A DNA stretch of 64,000 bases from Tremella fuciformis (Eukaryota > Basidiomycota > Tremellomycetes > Tremellales > Tremellaceae), in assembly GCA_032768795.1 (NCBI GenBank), contig CP136493.1, positions 124,001 to 188,000 of the forward strand, given 5' to 3'. The notes below the pieces were generated by a model. That model saw nothing but the letters and a program-made list of their open reading frames with translations, ran no database searches and had not been told where the DNA came from. Numbering within the stretch: the stretch's first letter is position 1; every line of letters begins with the position of its first letter. The translations under genes and the position numbers were made by a program. Positions 19,820-28,774 of this stretch are shown piece after piece.

Positions 19820-19975
19820 TTGGATTTCTGGTCGATTGACAAGATCGACAAATATTCTCTGGCCAACCGACACAATCGACAATGAATTGACATGATCGAC
19901 AAAGCTTCCCCACTCAATCGACAGAGTCGACAATGTACCAACTGGCAGTCGACATGATCGACAATTCTTCTCAGA
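19820..19975 (+). repeat. ATCGACAA-containing degenerate repeats
   Basis: ATCGACAA or GTCGACAATG recurs about every 20-35 bp (for example near 19843, 19869, 19893 and 19926), usually next to GACATG. Part of solo LTR S. Function unknown. Confidence 0.55.
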
Positions 19976-20078
19976 CCTCTCACACAGGTCAACCACTTAG
20001 GTTTGGTAGCGCACGCTTCACTTATTCTAGTTTCTCGTGTTCTCGTATTCTCGCGTTTTCGTGTTCCCGAGAGTTAGG

Positions 20079-20204
20079 TGTCATGAACCTTGGTTCCAAC
20101 AGCAGCAGGTTATAATGGGGATCAGTTCAATACCCTTGAACTGATCATTGGACCTTTTGCTTTGAGGGCTTAGCACACGTCACCCATTAGACGCTGTTGT
20201 TACA
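20079..20204 (+). repeat. Element J, first LTR
   Basis: 126 bp, TGTCATGAACC to GTTGTTACA. Contains TATAAT at 20111-20116 and a perfect 11-bp hairpin (GATCAGTTCAA/TTGAACTGATC) just downstream. Confidence 0.85.
20138..20149 (+). promoter_or_regulatory. Element J predicted RNA 5' end
   Basis: GAACTGATCATT, 27 bp after the TATA box, is perfectly complementary to the primer site at 20206-20217. It is also the 3' arm of the LTR hairpin. Confidence 0.65.
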
Positions 20205-20205
20205 G

Positions 20206-20217
20206 AATGATCAGTTC
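20206..20217 (+). other. Element J primer binding site (self-priming)
   Basis: AATGATCAGTTC starts one to two bases after the first LTR ends and is complementary over 12 nt to 20138-20149. There is no TGG start for a tRNA primer. Confidence 0.7.
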
Positions 20218-20471
20218 CACCATGACCAGGGTTCAATTCCTTGTGTGTGCACACCATTTGGCCAGGCATGTGCCTGAAGAGATGCGTCGGGTGTGGGGCC
20301 CCGCATACTACCCACCTTATGTAAAACCCCCACATAAATCTAGCTCCGGTGTGGCACTCAGGGATAGGCTCAGGGTAGCCGCGTGCCTAATTTGTCATGG
20401 GAAACTTGGTACGTCCGGTTTCAGGCCAGAACTTGTGGCTGTTGGGACACCAGCCCTTGAGGGGGGGCTCC

Positions 20472-20597
20472 TGTCATGAACCTTGGTTCCAACAGCAGCA
20501 GGTTATAATGGGGATCAGTTCAATACCCTTGAACTGATCATTGGACCTTTTGCTTTGAGGGCTTAGCACACGTCACCCATTAGACGCTGTTGTTACA
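20472..20597 (+). repeat. Element J, second LTR
   Basis: 126 bp, essentially identical to the first LTR by eye. Confidence 0.85.
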
Positions 20598-20664
20598 CTT
20601 GGTACGTCCGGTTTCAGGCCAGAACTTGTGGCTGTTGGGACACCAGCCCTTGAGGGGGGGCTCC

Positions 20665-20790
20665 TGTCATGAACCTTGGTTCCAACAGCAGCAGGTTATA
20701 ATGGGGATCAGTTCAATACCCTTGAACTGATCATTGGACCTTTTGCTTTGAGGGCTTAGCACACGTCACCCATTAGACGCTGTTGTTACA
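20665..20790 (+). repeat. Element J, third LTR
   Basis: 126 bp, essentially identical to the other two. Followed by target duplication TTAGG. Confidence 0.85.
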
Positions 20791-21217
20791 TTAGGCTTCA
20801 AGCCATCTCAGATATACGAAGGTACTCAGATATACGAAAGTACCAAACCAAGTGTATATTGGATACACGCTCTTGTACCTCCACTTGCTTAATAAGCGAT
20901 ACTCTTTATTTAGTCCCCCCTGTAGTCATGTGAAGGGGATATAAACCCAGAGGTTTTGCCTCTGACCCCCTTCTTCTCTAGCGATGGATCTCTACTGTGC
21001 TTTCTTCTACAGTTAAGTCACACAGTTGGTTTCACCCAACACTCTCGTCCTAAGGCAGACTTCTAGGCTTTGCGAGCCAGAGACTAAGCCCCCGGGCAAC
21101 CTCGTTGTACTTTCGCGTACATTCTTGCCGCACCGCTCTTCAGGTGTGGAATCCTCCTGGCCTTGTCCTTTGTGACAGAGGGTCGACACCCATCCACCGT
21201 GGCACCGTGACAAGCAT

Positions 21218-21583
21218 CCTCCGTGATTTGCCACTCGCTTATTAAGCAAGGTAGCCTATGACGTGTATTTCCTCGCTATTCTGATAACGTTTCCCTGACG
21301 TGTAATAACTCCTCTGGAAAGGTCCTTTGTGTACAGGTACATAACAAGATGTCATGCCGGATAGCATAGCTGGCTGCTAACCATTGAACCAACAGGGCAC
21401 AATGATCCAACTCATAGCAACCTGTGCTTGAATCCCAGCTATATAGGCTGAGAATTGGCCACGTGCCATGATCCTGTCATGACAGTAGAGCAATGTGCTG
21501 ATGCTCAGGATCTGTCGACGTGGTTTGTTGAGTCGATGGTGCCATGACCTAGTCCTGTGAGGGGTAGTTGCACCGTGGTATAC
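21218..21583. other. Region without a gene
   Basis: Starts with sequence (TTGCCACTCGCTTATTAAGCAAGG) related to the blocks at 18995-19110, so it is probably the remainder of the LTR-like sequence that solo LTR S entered. Then unassigned sequence with no domain or repeat partner. Confidence 0.35.
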
Positions 21584-21985
21584 CGTCACAGGGCCAGGCC
21601 GGTCGTCGACTGATGGGCCCTCTCACACGTGCTCTCTGTTGATCTGTCTCTGTACTCCCTGAGAAGGTGTGTCCTACAGCCTCTCGTGCGTCGACAACAC
21701 GGCTGCGCCGTTACTTCTTATCCATGGGACTCAATACCATGGTGCTAAGGACGGTCTACCTGTGAGGACTTGTATGTATCACCCGTGCCCTCCTCTGCAC
21801 CGCCTTGGGCTTTCTCCTTGAAACACCATCCACAAGGCTCGAGCTCTAGAGTCGTCGAGGCTACTCGAGGCTCGTCAAAGCTACTCGAGGATCGACAATA
21901 GGCTCACGTGTCTGACAGGCGTGCTGGGCTGGGTCGAGTGTCATAGGCGTGCGTTGGTGATCATGGAGGCGTGGCCGATGTGACA
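21584..21985 (+). mobile_element. Solo LTR, family P (copy P2)
   Basis: 402 bp aligned along its length with P1. Starts CGTCACAGG (TG lost) and ends GATGTGACA. No target duplication. Confidence 0.6.
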
Positions 21986-23255
21986 AGCTCCATGCCAGAG
22001 CCTCCGCCTTGCCCATTGTGGCCGAGCCGCCGCAGAGCTTGCCAAGTGTCGGCGAGCCTGAAGGTCAGCAGGACCTTGCTCCGGTCATTCCTAGTCCTGC
22101 GAGCGACTAGCCTATGCCGCCCAAGGTCGTTGACCCCTCGCCCGTGCCCCAGCCCTTGTCCCCGTCCTTGCTCAAGCCAATTTGGTCCCAGGCCAAGTTG
22201 GCTGCCCAAAGGGCTTCCCACGCTACGTCTCGCTCAAAGTTCCTGAGCACCGACGACCCCTCGACGAGACGATCCAGAAGAGCGGAGCCGGCTAGGCTTT
22301 GCAAAGAAGTCGGAGCGCACATTGGGCAGGTGTCCAAGCCCAACTCGATCGTGCTCCCGGCTCCCTTGAAATGGTCGAGCCCCGTCAAAGAGGAACTGAT
22401 GTGCCTGTACACTGTATCCGACACTCGAGCAGTCTTGGAGAGGTTTGACAACTTCGACAAACTTGCTACCTGTCACGATGCTGCGCTCTCCCGTTGGCAG
22501 AGGCCCTCTCGCACAATATCAGAGTCAAGAATAAAGGATAAAGGGGTAGAAACGAGGATGTCGAGGATGGATCCTTGTCGAGGTTACAAGGTCGTTGAGG
22601 TAACAAGGTCGTCAAGGATACAGCGTGAGTGCAACTCAGCCACGCTGCGTGCCACGGGAAGAGTGAGATCGTCAATTGTGATCCATGAGACTCAATCAGA
22701 GAGTGCTGAAGAACTACGACGGGCGCCCGGGGCATCCTATATGACTCTGCGCCTGCTTCCCGTTGTCGCGCGTTCATTCAACGTCTACTCCCTCGTCGAG
22801 GTTCTCCAGCCCGAGGTAGGTCACGTGTCGGCCACGTGAGAGGTGTCGGCCACATGCATTGGTCGTCGAGGGCGTGGCCGTTGTGACACTACCCTGCCTT
22901 TGTTCACCTCGGCCAGGCCAGAGGAGAAAGATCTTGTGATGAGCTGTGTTCCGCCGCAGTATCACAAGTTCCTTGAGATCTTCCACCCTTGCCAAGGAAC
23001 GGCTCCCCATTGCCCAGACATGCGCATCGACCTGCGGCCGGATCATGCGCTGCGAGTTGCCCCGTTGTATGAGGTATCCCAGGAGCAAAAGATGGTGATG
23101 CGAGCCATTATTGACCGAGAGCTCGCCGCAGGTCGGATAAGAGATAGCAACTCACCGTATGGCTGGCTGACGTTCCGCGTAAAGAAGCAAGACCTTGTGA
23201 ATTGGCGGATGGTCGTTGACTATTGCCATCTCAACGCAGCAGCGATCCCACCTAT
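21986..23255 (+). pseudogene. Gypsy fragment: Gag-Pol linker to start of reverse transcriptase
   Basis: A Ty3/gypsy pol fragment of a third lineage. From 22114 an open frame runs through a Pro/Ser-rich linker to 22470, is interrupted by solo LTR Q5 (target duplication CTACC), and resumes in phase (LPLFTSARPEEKDL). The later part matches the N-terminal reverse transcriptase region: YHKFLEIF, LRPDHALRVAPLYEVS, VKKQDLVNWRMVVDYCHLN (compare the usual [18 protein letters not shown]). It stops at 23255, where a copia K-type LTR begins. The YLDD active site and everything after it are absent. Confidence 0.7.
22471..22888 (-). mobile_element. Solo LTR, family Q (copy Q5), with target duplication
   Basis: 418 bp inverted copy of family Q, TGTCACGA...TTGTGACA, flanked by CTACC at 22466-22470 and 22889-22893. 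Removing it restores the gypsy frame. This is the copy that shows family Q makes 5-bp duplications, as LTR retroelements do. Confidence 0.88.
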
Positions 23256-23530
23256 TGGGTGGTACGCTCACATGAGCTTGACTCATCCTCAAGTAGCATC
23301 GTCAAGGCACACGTCCTTGACGAGGCAGGAAAGCTGCCACCAATGATAACTCCGCCTGTAACGCCGACACCCTTGACAACCTTGTAGAATGTTGCCGCCT
23401 GTTGCCCTTCTCATCACTCATAGCAAGTGCTGAGCGGGCAACAGGTAAGTCTGAATGCATCACTCATAGCAAGTGTTGAGCGGGCAACAGGTGACCAGCA
23501 TTGTATTGCCTCAGAGCTAAGATTCCGTCG
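23256..23530 (+). mobile_element. Copia K-family LTR, truncated copy
   Basis: Begins GGGTGGTACGCTC inside the family consensus (the CGACGGAAATA start is lost) and ends AAGATTCCGTCG. The left flank shows an inverted CCCACCT next to GGTGG, so the 5' end was rearranged. It joins the gypsy fragment to a copia pol fragment. Confidence 0.7.
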
Positions 23531-24230
23531 CTGTATGTTGAAAGCTGACCGGTTTCACCATCGATTTTTCTGTTGTAGACCCATTTGCCTTTGAGGACTC
23601 TTTGATTTGAGCGGTCAACAATGTTCCAGACACCATACTTGTCCGTTTTGGCAAGCTCAGAGTCCATGCTGGATTTCCAGTGCGCACACATGCCAGAATT
23701 TTGCGCTTGCAAGTAGGTTTGAGGTATAGTGGTTGCAAGTAAAGCATAGGCAATGTTTGCACCTCAAATTCCTCATCATCTCGCAAATTCAGCTCATCTG
23801 ATGAGTCTGAGTCGCTTGAATTATTATTGCCAATATCGCCATTATGCCCCCCTTTCTGCGGTATAGCTGGAGCAGAAGCACAGGGTTCTGTAGCAATTTG
23901 GCAATGATGATCTCTTTCAATCTAATTTGGAGTTTGAAAATTTTGATTGGCGACCTTTTGCTCATTTGCCAGAGTTTGAAAGAACCCCTCAACCTCCTGC
24001 ATTCCCTGTTTTGGAGGCGGTAGAGGCTCATGCAGACTATCGTCCTGCAAACAAACAGATTGATCGGACTCGATTTGAGGCTGTGAACCTTTAAGTTCCA
24101 ATTCCGGAATTTTGACTTGCTCAGAATTGTTACATTCTGTGTTGGCAAATATAACATGCCTGCTGATGGTGATGCTGCCGGTTGATTTTGAATATATCTT
24201 TAAGTTGCCTCTATGTTGTGTAAAAACAGC
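23531..24230 (-). pseudogene. Copia pol fragment (end of IN to start of RT), minus strand
   Basis: The minus strand reads the post-integrase linker (IPQKGGHNGDIGN..., then SDELNLRDDEEFE) and the start of the reverse transcriptase (MDSELAKTDKYGVWNIVDRSNQRVLKGKWVY) of the same copia family as elements B-I. Frameshifts are present. At about 24203 it jumps to sequence that belongs to the 5' leader of the family, so this is a rearranged remnant. Copia A begins at 24280 inside or beside it. Confidence 0.75.
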
Positions 24231-24279
24231 AGGCAGATCGTGATGAATTTCACCACTACACCAGAAGATGAGTCCCCAC

Positions 24280-24432
24280 TGTCAGAATTGTGAGCAACAC
24301 TGATCTGTGCCACACTGCCACACTGCCACATTGCTTCCAGCTCTTTCCTATTACATAAGGAAACTCTATCACGTCGCTTTTCCTGCTCTGTGAGCGGGAA
24401 ACTCTCTCTATGCACTTCATATTCATCCGCCA
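24280..24432 (+). repeat. Copia A 5' LTR
   Basis: 153 bp, TGTCAGAATTG...CATCCGCCA. Plus-orientation member of the short (about 152-bp) LTR family shared by copias A-I; the final ACA is changed to CCA. Confidence 0.85.
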
Positions 24433-24449
24433 GATTATGAGCCTGAATC
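24433..24449 (+). other. Copia A primer binding site (half-tRNA type, mutated)
   Basis: GATTATGAGCCTGAATC, one base from the GGTTATGAGCC seen in B, D and G. That sequence is complementary to the anticodon stem-loop of initiator tRNA-Met (CUCAUAA), the half-tRNA primer known for copia and Ty5. Confidence 0.75.
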
Positions 24450-25605
24450 ACGTTCGAATTGCCTGCCAATCAGTCCCCATATAGAGCTCGACGTGCTCTT
24501 TCTTGAGGTATCCTTGAATCCCCGGTAGCTTCAACGATTCGCTCGCAATTGCACCACCAAAGTGCACGCTTTCCGGCACACCTCCTTACCTACAACCTCT
24601 GTCGCTTCACCTACAGGCGCCAGAACGTTACAGCACTCTCTCTACAGTGCAAACACGGTCTTACAGCGGTCCAGCACCCGTACAAGGCCAGAACAACAGT
24701 CAATCACAACTTTGCCAATTTCTCGTGATCCGCCTGTCCGATCGACCTGTCCGTTTTACACAACGGTGTATATCATTGCATCCACCACCACTGTGACGCA
24801 GAGCGTGGCAGCACGTACGGTTTTTGAGATTTGGATTTCTCAATTCCAGCAAACTGCAAATTTGGAGTTGAGTTTTCTCAAACCAAGAAATCGATTTCTC
24901 GCCCATCGCTGCACCGATCAGCCTGCCGTTTTTACACACAATAGCGGCAACCACAGGCTATACTCAAGCCTTGGCAGAGCACAATTGGCCCACTTGTTCT
25001 TGACTTATTGCGATATTACTGCAATCGGATTTTCCGATTTCTCTACAAATACTCTATCGCTTCTCTGCCCTACCGCTGGGTGAAATTGCGGCCTGCTGGG
25101 CTTGGCAGGTGAAGGCAAACCGCCCTAGAACGGGATCTAGGTCGCATCAAGGGAGTTCAAGCAAATCCGGACTTGGCTCTGCAGAAATCAAACTTTGGGC
25201 CGATCCCCAGGCTCGGTGGAGCACCCAGCAGGTCGTACACCGTGCCGGTGGGCGCAGAATCCAGTGAAACCTGGTGGGCACCTCTGAGCCGTTTCTGGCA
25301 TTTTCAAGCTGCTCTTGCTTTCAGCTGAGTAACTTTTGCGACTGCAGCTGACACTCGTATATTTAAAATCTCTCCTTCACCACACGATATACCTCGCATT
25401 GGCCTCTACTATCCCTGTGAACAACAGCCAAAACCACCCAGCCTTGTTCTCGAGATATAATTATCGGCAGAATGGAGGAGAGCGAAATCAAAATCAAAGT
25501 TGTTACTTTGAAAGGCAGCGATAATTATCCTCAATGGGAATCGCATATCGCCACAACTCTTATGGGCAAGGGGTTGCTTGCCTGCATCAAAACCGACCCG
25601 ATTTC

Positions 25606-25756
25606 TGTTGGATGATATGAAGTGCATAGAGAGTGTTCCCTGCTCACAGAGCAGGAAAAGCGATGCTATGGCTATGAAACACTTCAGGGGAAGTGGCAGA
25701 AGCAATGTGGCAGTGTGGCAGTGTGGCACAGATCAGTATTGCTCACAATTCCGACA
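25606..25756 (-). mobile_element. Solo LTR of the copia A-I family in copia A gag
   Basis: 151 bp, TGTTGGATGATATG...AATTCCGACA, flanked by exact ATTTC at 25601-25605 and 25757-25761. Confidence 0.92.
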
Positions 25757-26082
25757 ATTTCACCCATTTCAGCTGCAGACCAGCTCAAATTCGATAAATC
25801 GTTTGTGATAATCTTCCAGAGCCTCTCTGGGACGGTCCAAGCTACTTTACCGACCTCTGTGAAAGATTGGACATCACCCTCACCAAAATCGCTTTGGGAG
25901 GAATTGAAGCGGCAGCATTCTGCTTCTACAGGTGCTAGGCAAGCCGCTTTATTCCAATCGCTTGCCAGGGCCCAAATTATCGATGGGGAGGACTCAATGC
26001 CGACTTTGGCTGCACAGCAAAGCGCCCACACCCAGCTGAACAGCTCAGGCAAAATTATATCCGACAAAATCCTTGCATTCTG

Positions 26083-26234
26083 TGTCGGATGATATGAAGT
26101 GCATAAGACAAGTTCCCTGCTCAGAGAGCAGGAAAAGCGACGCTATAGAGTTTCCTTATGTAATAGGAAAGAGCTGAAAGCGATGTGGCAGTGTGGCAGT
26201 GTGGCACAGATCAGTATTGCTCACAATTCTGACA
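26083..26234 (-). mobile_element. Second solo LTR of the same family in copia A gag
   Basis: 152 bp, TGTCGGATGATATG...AATTCTGACA, flanked by exact TTCTG at 26078-26082 and 26235-26239. Confidence 0.93.
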
Positions 26235-26648
26235 TTCTGCATGACTCTTGCTCTCCCTGAGTCATATGCGGCCACAAAGCAGAATCTCTGGATGTGACAA
26301 CCCCTCAGCTCCTCAGAGGTCAAATCAGCTGTCCAGGCTGAGTTTGAGAGGCGGAAAAATTCGGAATCGGCCACAGCACTGGCTGCAGCAAGGAGACCGG
26401 CTTTCAGGCCAAACCGGCTGAGAGATATGTCGAAATATTGCGATTATCACAAATGCCATGGTCACAAGAATTCAGAATGCAGGAATCAGCAGAACCAGCC
26501 ACAAAAAGTTCAGCCCAAAGCCTAAATCGCTTCTCTCAGCCTTGAAACCAATTCTGTCATGACCCGACCTATTCAGCAAGTTCCTCACACAAGAAACGAC
26601 CCACAACAATTTGTGAGGCAAGGTGTCAGGAAACTGACACGAGTCTAA

Positions 26649-26686
26649 TATAAGCGGTGCGGATTCCTTAGGGTAAGGATCCGTTA
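26649..26686 (+). promoter_or_regulatory. Miniature element TATA box and predicted RNA 5' end
   Basis: TATAA at 26649-26653. GATCCGTTA (26678-26686), 29 bp downstream, is the reverse complement of the primer site at 26760-26768. Confidence 0.65.
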
Positions 26687-26759
26687 ACATACCTTTTGGT
26701 ACAGTGTGAATGCACTGCAGGCTCTCTTATGACCGCTTACATAAGTCTGTTCTGACAGA

Positions 26760-26768
26760 TAACGGATC
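26760..26768 (+). other. Miniature element primer binding site (self-priming)
   Basis: TAACGGATC begins two bases after the LTR end (26757) and pairs over 9 nt with 26678-26686. Same spacing as in the two gypsy elements. Confidence 0.6.
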
Positions 26769-27448
26769 ATAACGGGTTGTGTGTTCAAATACCGGTGTGG
26801 GCCGGGCATCAGCTATTTGCACCAACTTGGAAATGCCACGTCATGCGGGCAGGGTCCCAGGGGGACTATCAGGGTTCAATTGTGCCTGTTATGGACAATT
26901 TGAAATGAGTCGATGCAATCGGAGATTGATCGATACAATTCGTTACAATTAGTAACGAATAGTGAGAAATAGAACCCAAATGACGTCAAGTGTTTCGGTG
27001 TGGTTGGACTCGATAAGTTCAGGGACTGAACTTGCCCAAGGAGTGTCGAGTGTCAGGAAACTGACACAAGTCTAATATAAGCGGTGCGGATTCCTTAGGG
27101 TAAGGATCCGTTAACATACCTTTTGGTACAGTGTGAATGCACTGCAGGCTCTCTTGTGACCGCTTACATAAGTCTGTTCTGACACAAGGTGTGGCCTCAC
27201 GTTGCCTCGATGTGCTCTAGAGGATACACAAAGCCGCATTGTGCTCTCGAGGCAACACACGGCCACAATGAGGAACCGAGGGTGCACAGAATTGCAATGT
27301 AGGAACATGCTACAACAACACCTCAATGTGGGATTGTGGATGAACACTTTGCAACAATGTGGCGGTGTAGAACAGTCACAACGTGGGAGGCGCTTGGATA
27401 TATATAGCGGGGGGTTTCCGGACCATTTCCCCAAGAACCAAAACTATC

Positions 27449-27531
27449 GAACGCCGTTAGGGGCACCAAGGCGATGTTTTAGGGGCACCAGGGTGCCACG
27501 AGCGGAAGCAAAGATATTGCCGAAATGCCAA
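27449..27531 (+). repeat. MULE-2 left terminal inverted repeat
   Basis: Matches the right end over about 83 bp. The outer 51 bp are identical. Inside, TTAGGGGCACCA occurs twice, a likely transposase-binding repeat. Confidence 0.9.
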
Positions 27532-27940
27532 CAAAGTGCCACCAGCGGAATCATTTCTATTGCCGAAACGCTGACGCCACACCATCCCGTAGCCCAAAAC
27601 GCCGTAATGCCGAGAATGCCTCGTGCACGGACGCGTCGATATCGCCGAAACGCCGCTCAGCCCTGATCTCACCACTCGTCCTCGTCATTGCTCACCACCG
27701 TCATAACGACATCTCACGATATACGTCTCTGATCACGCTCATTTTACGCTCAACGCTCTCTACACGACTGTAGCTACATCCTCATGCTCCTCACGCTCTT
27801 GTACGACACGATTTGACCGAGATCGACACCTTCTCCTCCCCGCCCCCGGGTACCTCCCATCAAATCGCCCCATCCACCGCATATCACCTTCTACCCCTCT
27901 CTCTATGGGCTCAGGACGTTCTCCAGAGTCTTCTCTATCG

Positions 27941-27988
27941 GTGAGTATGCTTCTGTCGCCCAGAAGTGATCTGCTTGCTGACTTACAG
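27941..27988 (+). other. Possible 5' UTR intron of the MULE-2 gene
   Basis: GTGAGTATG ... TGCTGACTTACAG, 48 bp, with donor, branch-like TGCTGAC and acceptor. It lies just upstream of the chosen start codon. Confidence 0.45.
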
Positions 27989-28026
27989 CCCATCTCACTT
28001 TTACCCTAGGGGTCACCCCGAGACCG

Positions 28027-28437
28027 ATGTCAACACCTTGCCCCAGCACCTTTTTTGTCGATGACACCCCTCTCAGGCAATTCCGCTCTCTCTCTCCGGA
28101 CTCAGACGACGAGTCTGATGCCGAGATCCTCGTCGAGGACGACATCTCACGCCTCGGCGACAATTCTCAGTCGGACCGAGACTTGAGTGATCTCGAGGAC
28201 GACCTGTTCGAGCAAAACCCGCACGCTCCTCAGCCCATCCTCACTCATCCCCCCTTGTCGTTCGAGCCCCAGTCATCGCTCTCTGCCGCACAGCGCCACA
28301 CCCAACAGCTCGCTTTGGCTGCCGACTTCTGTGCGGTGACCTCGAGGAGTTGTGCAGTCACCGGTCGGTGTCTGATGACATGTGTGAGGGGCGGTCGAGC
28401 CGGTCATCATCATGCCAAGCCTATCTCAGGGGATCCG
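28027..28437 (+). CDS. MULE-2 transposase, N-terminal part
   Basis: First 137 codons of the transposase, from the ATG at 28027 (MSTPCPSTFFVDDTPL). An acidic leader (SPDSDDESDAEILVEDD) is followed by the start of a FAR1/WRKY-GCM1-like zinc-binding domain (CAVTSRSCAVTGRCLMTCVRGG). Copia K inserted after codon 137 (duplication ATCCG). The host frame resumes in the same phase at 33488, giving a predicted 957-residue protein if K is excised and the 3' intron removed. The frame running on to 28554 inside the LTR is a read-through artefact. Confidence 0.85.
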
Positions 28438-28755
28438 CGACGGAATCTTAGCTCTGAGGCAATGGGATTCCGGTCACCTGTTGCCCGCTCAGCACTTGCT
28501 ATGAGTGATGCATTCGGACTTACCTGTTGCCCGCTCAGCACTTGCTATGAGTGATGAGGAGGGCAACAGGCGGCGGCATTCTACAAGGTCGTCGAGGGTG
28601 TCGGCGTTATAAGCGGAGTTATCGTTGGTGGCAGCTTCTCTGCCTCGTCGAGGGTGAACCTCGTCGAGGCACAACCTCGTCGAGGATCGAGTAGCCTCGA
28701 CGAGGTTACTCGAAGATGAGTCAAGCTCATGTGAGCGTACCACCTATTTCCGTCG
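28438..28755 (-). repeat. Copia K 3' LTR
   Basis: 318 bp. It includes two copies of the block TTGCCCGCTCAGCACTTGC and a cluster of CCTCGACGAGG-type palindromes. Confidence 0.92.
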
Positions 28756-28774
28756 CCTCCCCTCGCGAGCATGT

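Larger units (their letters stand above)
20079..20790 (+). mobile_element. Element J: three-LTR miniature retroelement
   Basis: Order: LTR (20079-20204), 267-bp internal part, LTR (20472-20597), 67-bp internal part, LTR (20665-20790). The short internal part repeats the last 67 bp of the long one. Target duplication TTAGG flanks the whole (20074-20078 and 20791-20795), so all three LTRs belong to one insertion. LTRs run TGTCATGAACC...TTGTTACA. A run of G before each following LTR (GGGGGGGCTCC) fits a polypurine tract and resembles that of gypsy-2. The internal part has a 90-codon frame but no recognised domain. It depends on another element for movement. Confidence 0.85.
19140..21212 (+). mobile_element. 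Solo LTR S (830 bp net) carrying two nested insertions
   Basis: Begins TGTCATGACCAACC and ends CACCGTGACA, with exact target duplication AGCAT at 19135-19139 and 21213-21217. Removing solo LTR R2 (19262-19782) and the three-LTR element (20079-20790), each with one duplication, leaves 830 bp. A TATA box (GGATATAAACC) lies near 20938. Its start TGTCATGACC matches that of solo LTR L at 26555. No coding region. Confidence 0.75.
25472..26554 (+). pseudogene. gag: Copia A Gag region, interrupted by two solo LTRs
   Basis: Starts MEESEIKIKVVTLKGSDNYPQW, identical to copia D's start. It contains the UBN2/Gag-like helical domain and a CX2HX4HX4C knuckle (YCDYHKCHGHKNSEC near 26437). Solo LTRs interrupt it at 25606-25756 (duplication ATTTC) and 26083-26234 (duplication TTCTG). 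A TGA near 26296 and a TAA near 26523 also break the frame. It stops at 26554, where LTR L entered. Confidence 0.85.
26624..27184 (+). mobile_element. TRIM-like miniature LTR element (561 bp)
   Basis: Two 134-bp LTRs (26624-26757 and 27051-27184), TGTCAGGAAACTGACA...TGTTCTGACA, surround a 293-bp internal part with no coding frame. Exact target duplication CAAGG at 26619-26623 and 27185-27189. The LTRs differ at very few positions, so insertion is recent. It has the size and layout of terminal-repeat retrotransposons in miniature and must use another element's proteins. Inserted in LTR L. Confidence 0.9.

Noticed and set aside
20207..20479. 90-codon frame inside element J as a Gag-like zinc knuckle (CLICHGK)
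   Set aside because: The spacing does not make CX2CX4HX4C, and the frame runs into the next LTR. Treated as non-coding.
28438..28554. MULE-2 reading frame continuing into the copia K LTR (to 28554)
   Set aside because: The target duplication and the in-phase continuation at 33488 show the real continuation lies beyond copia K.
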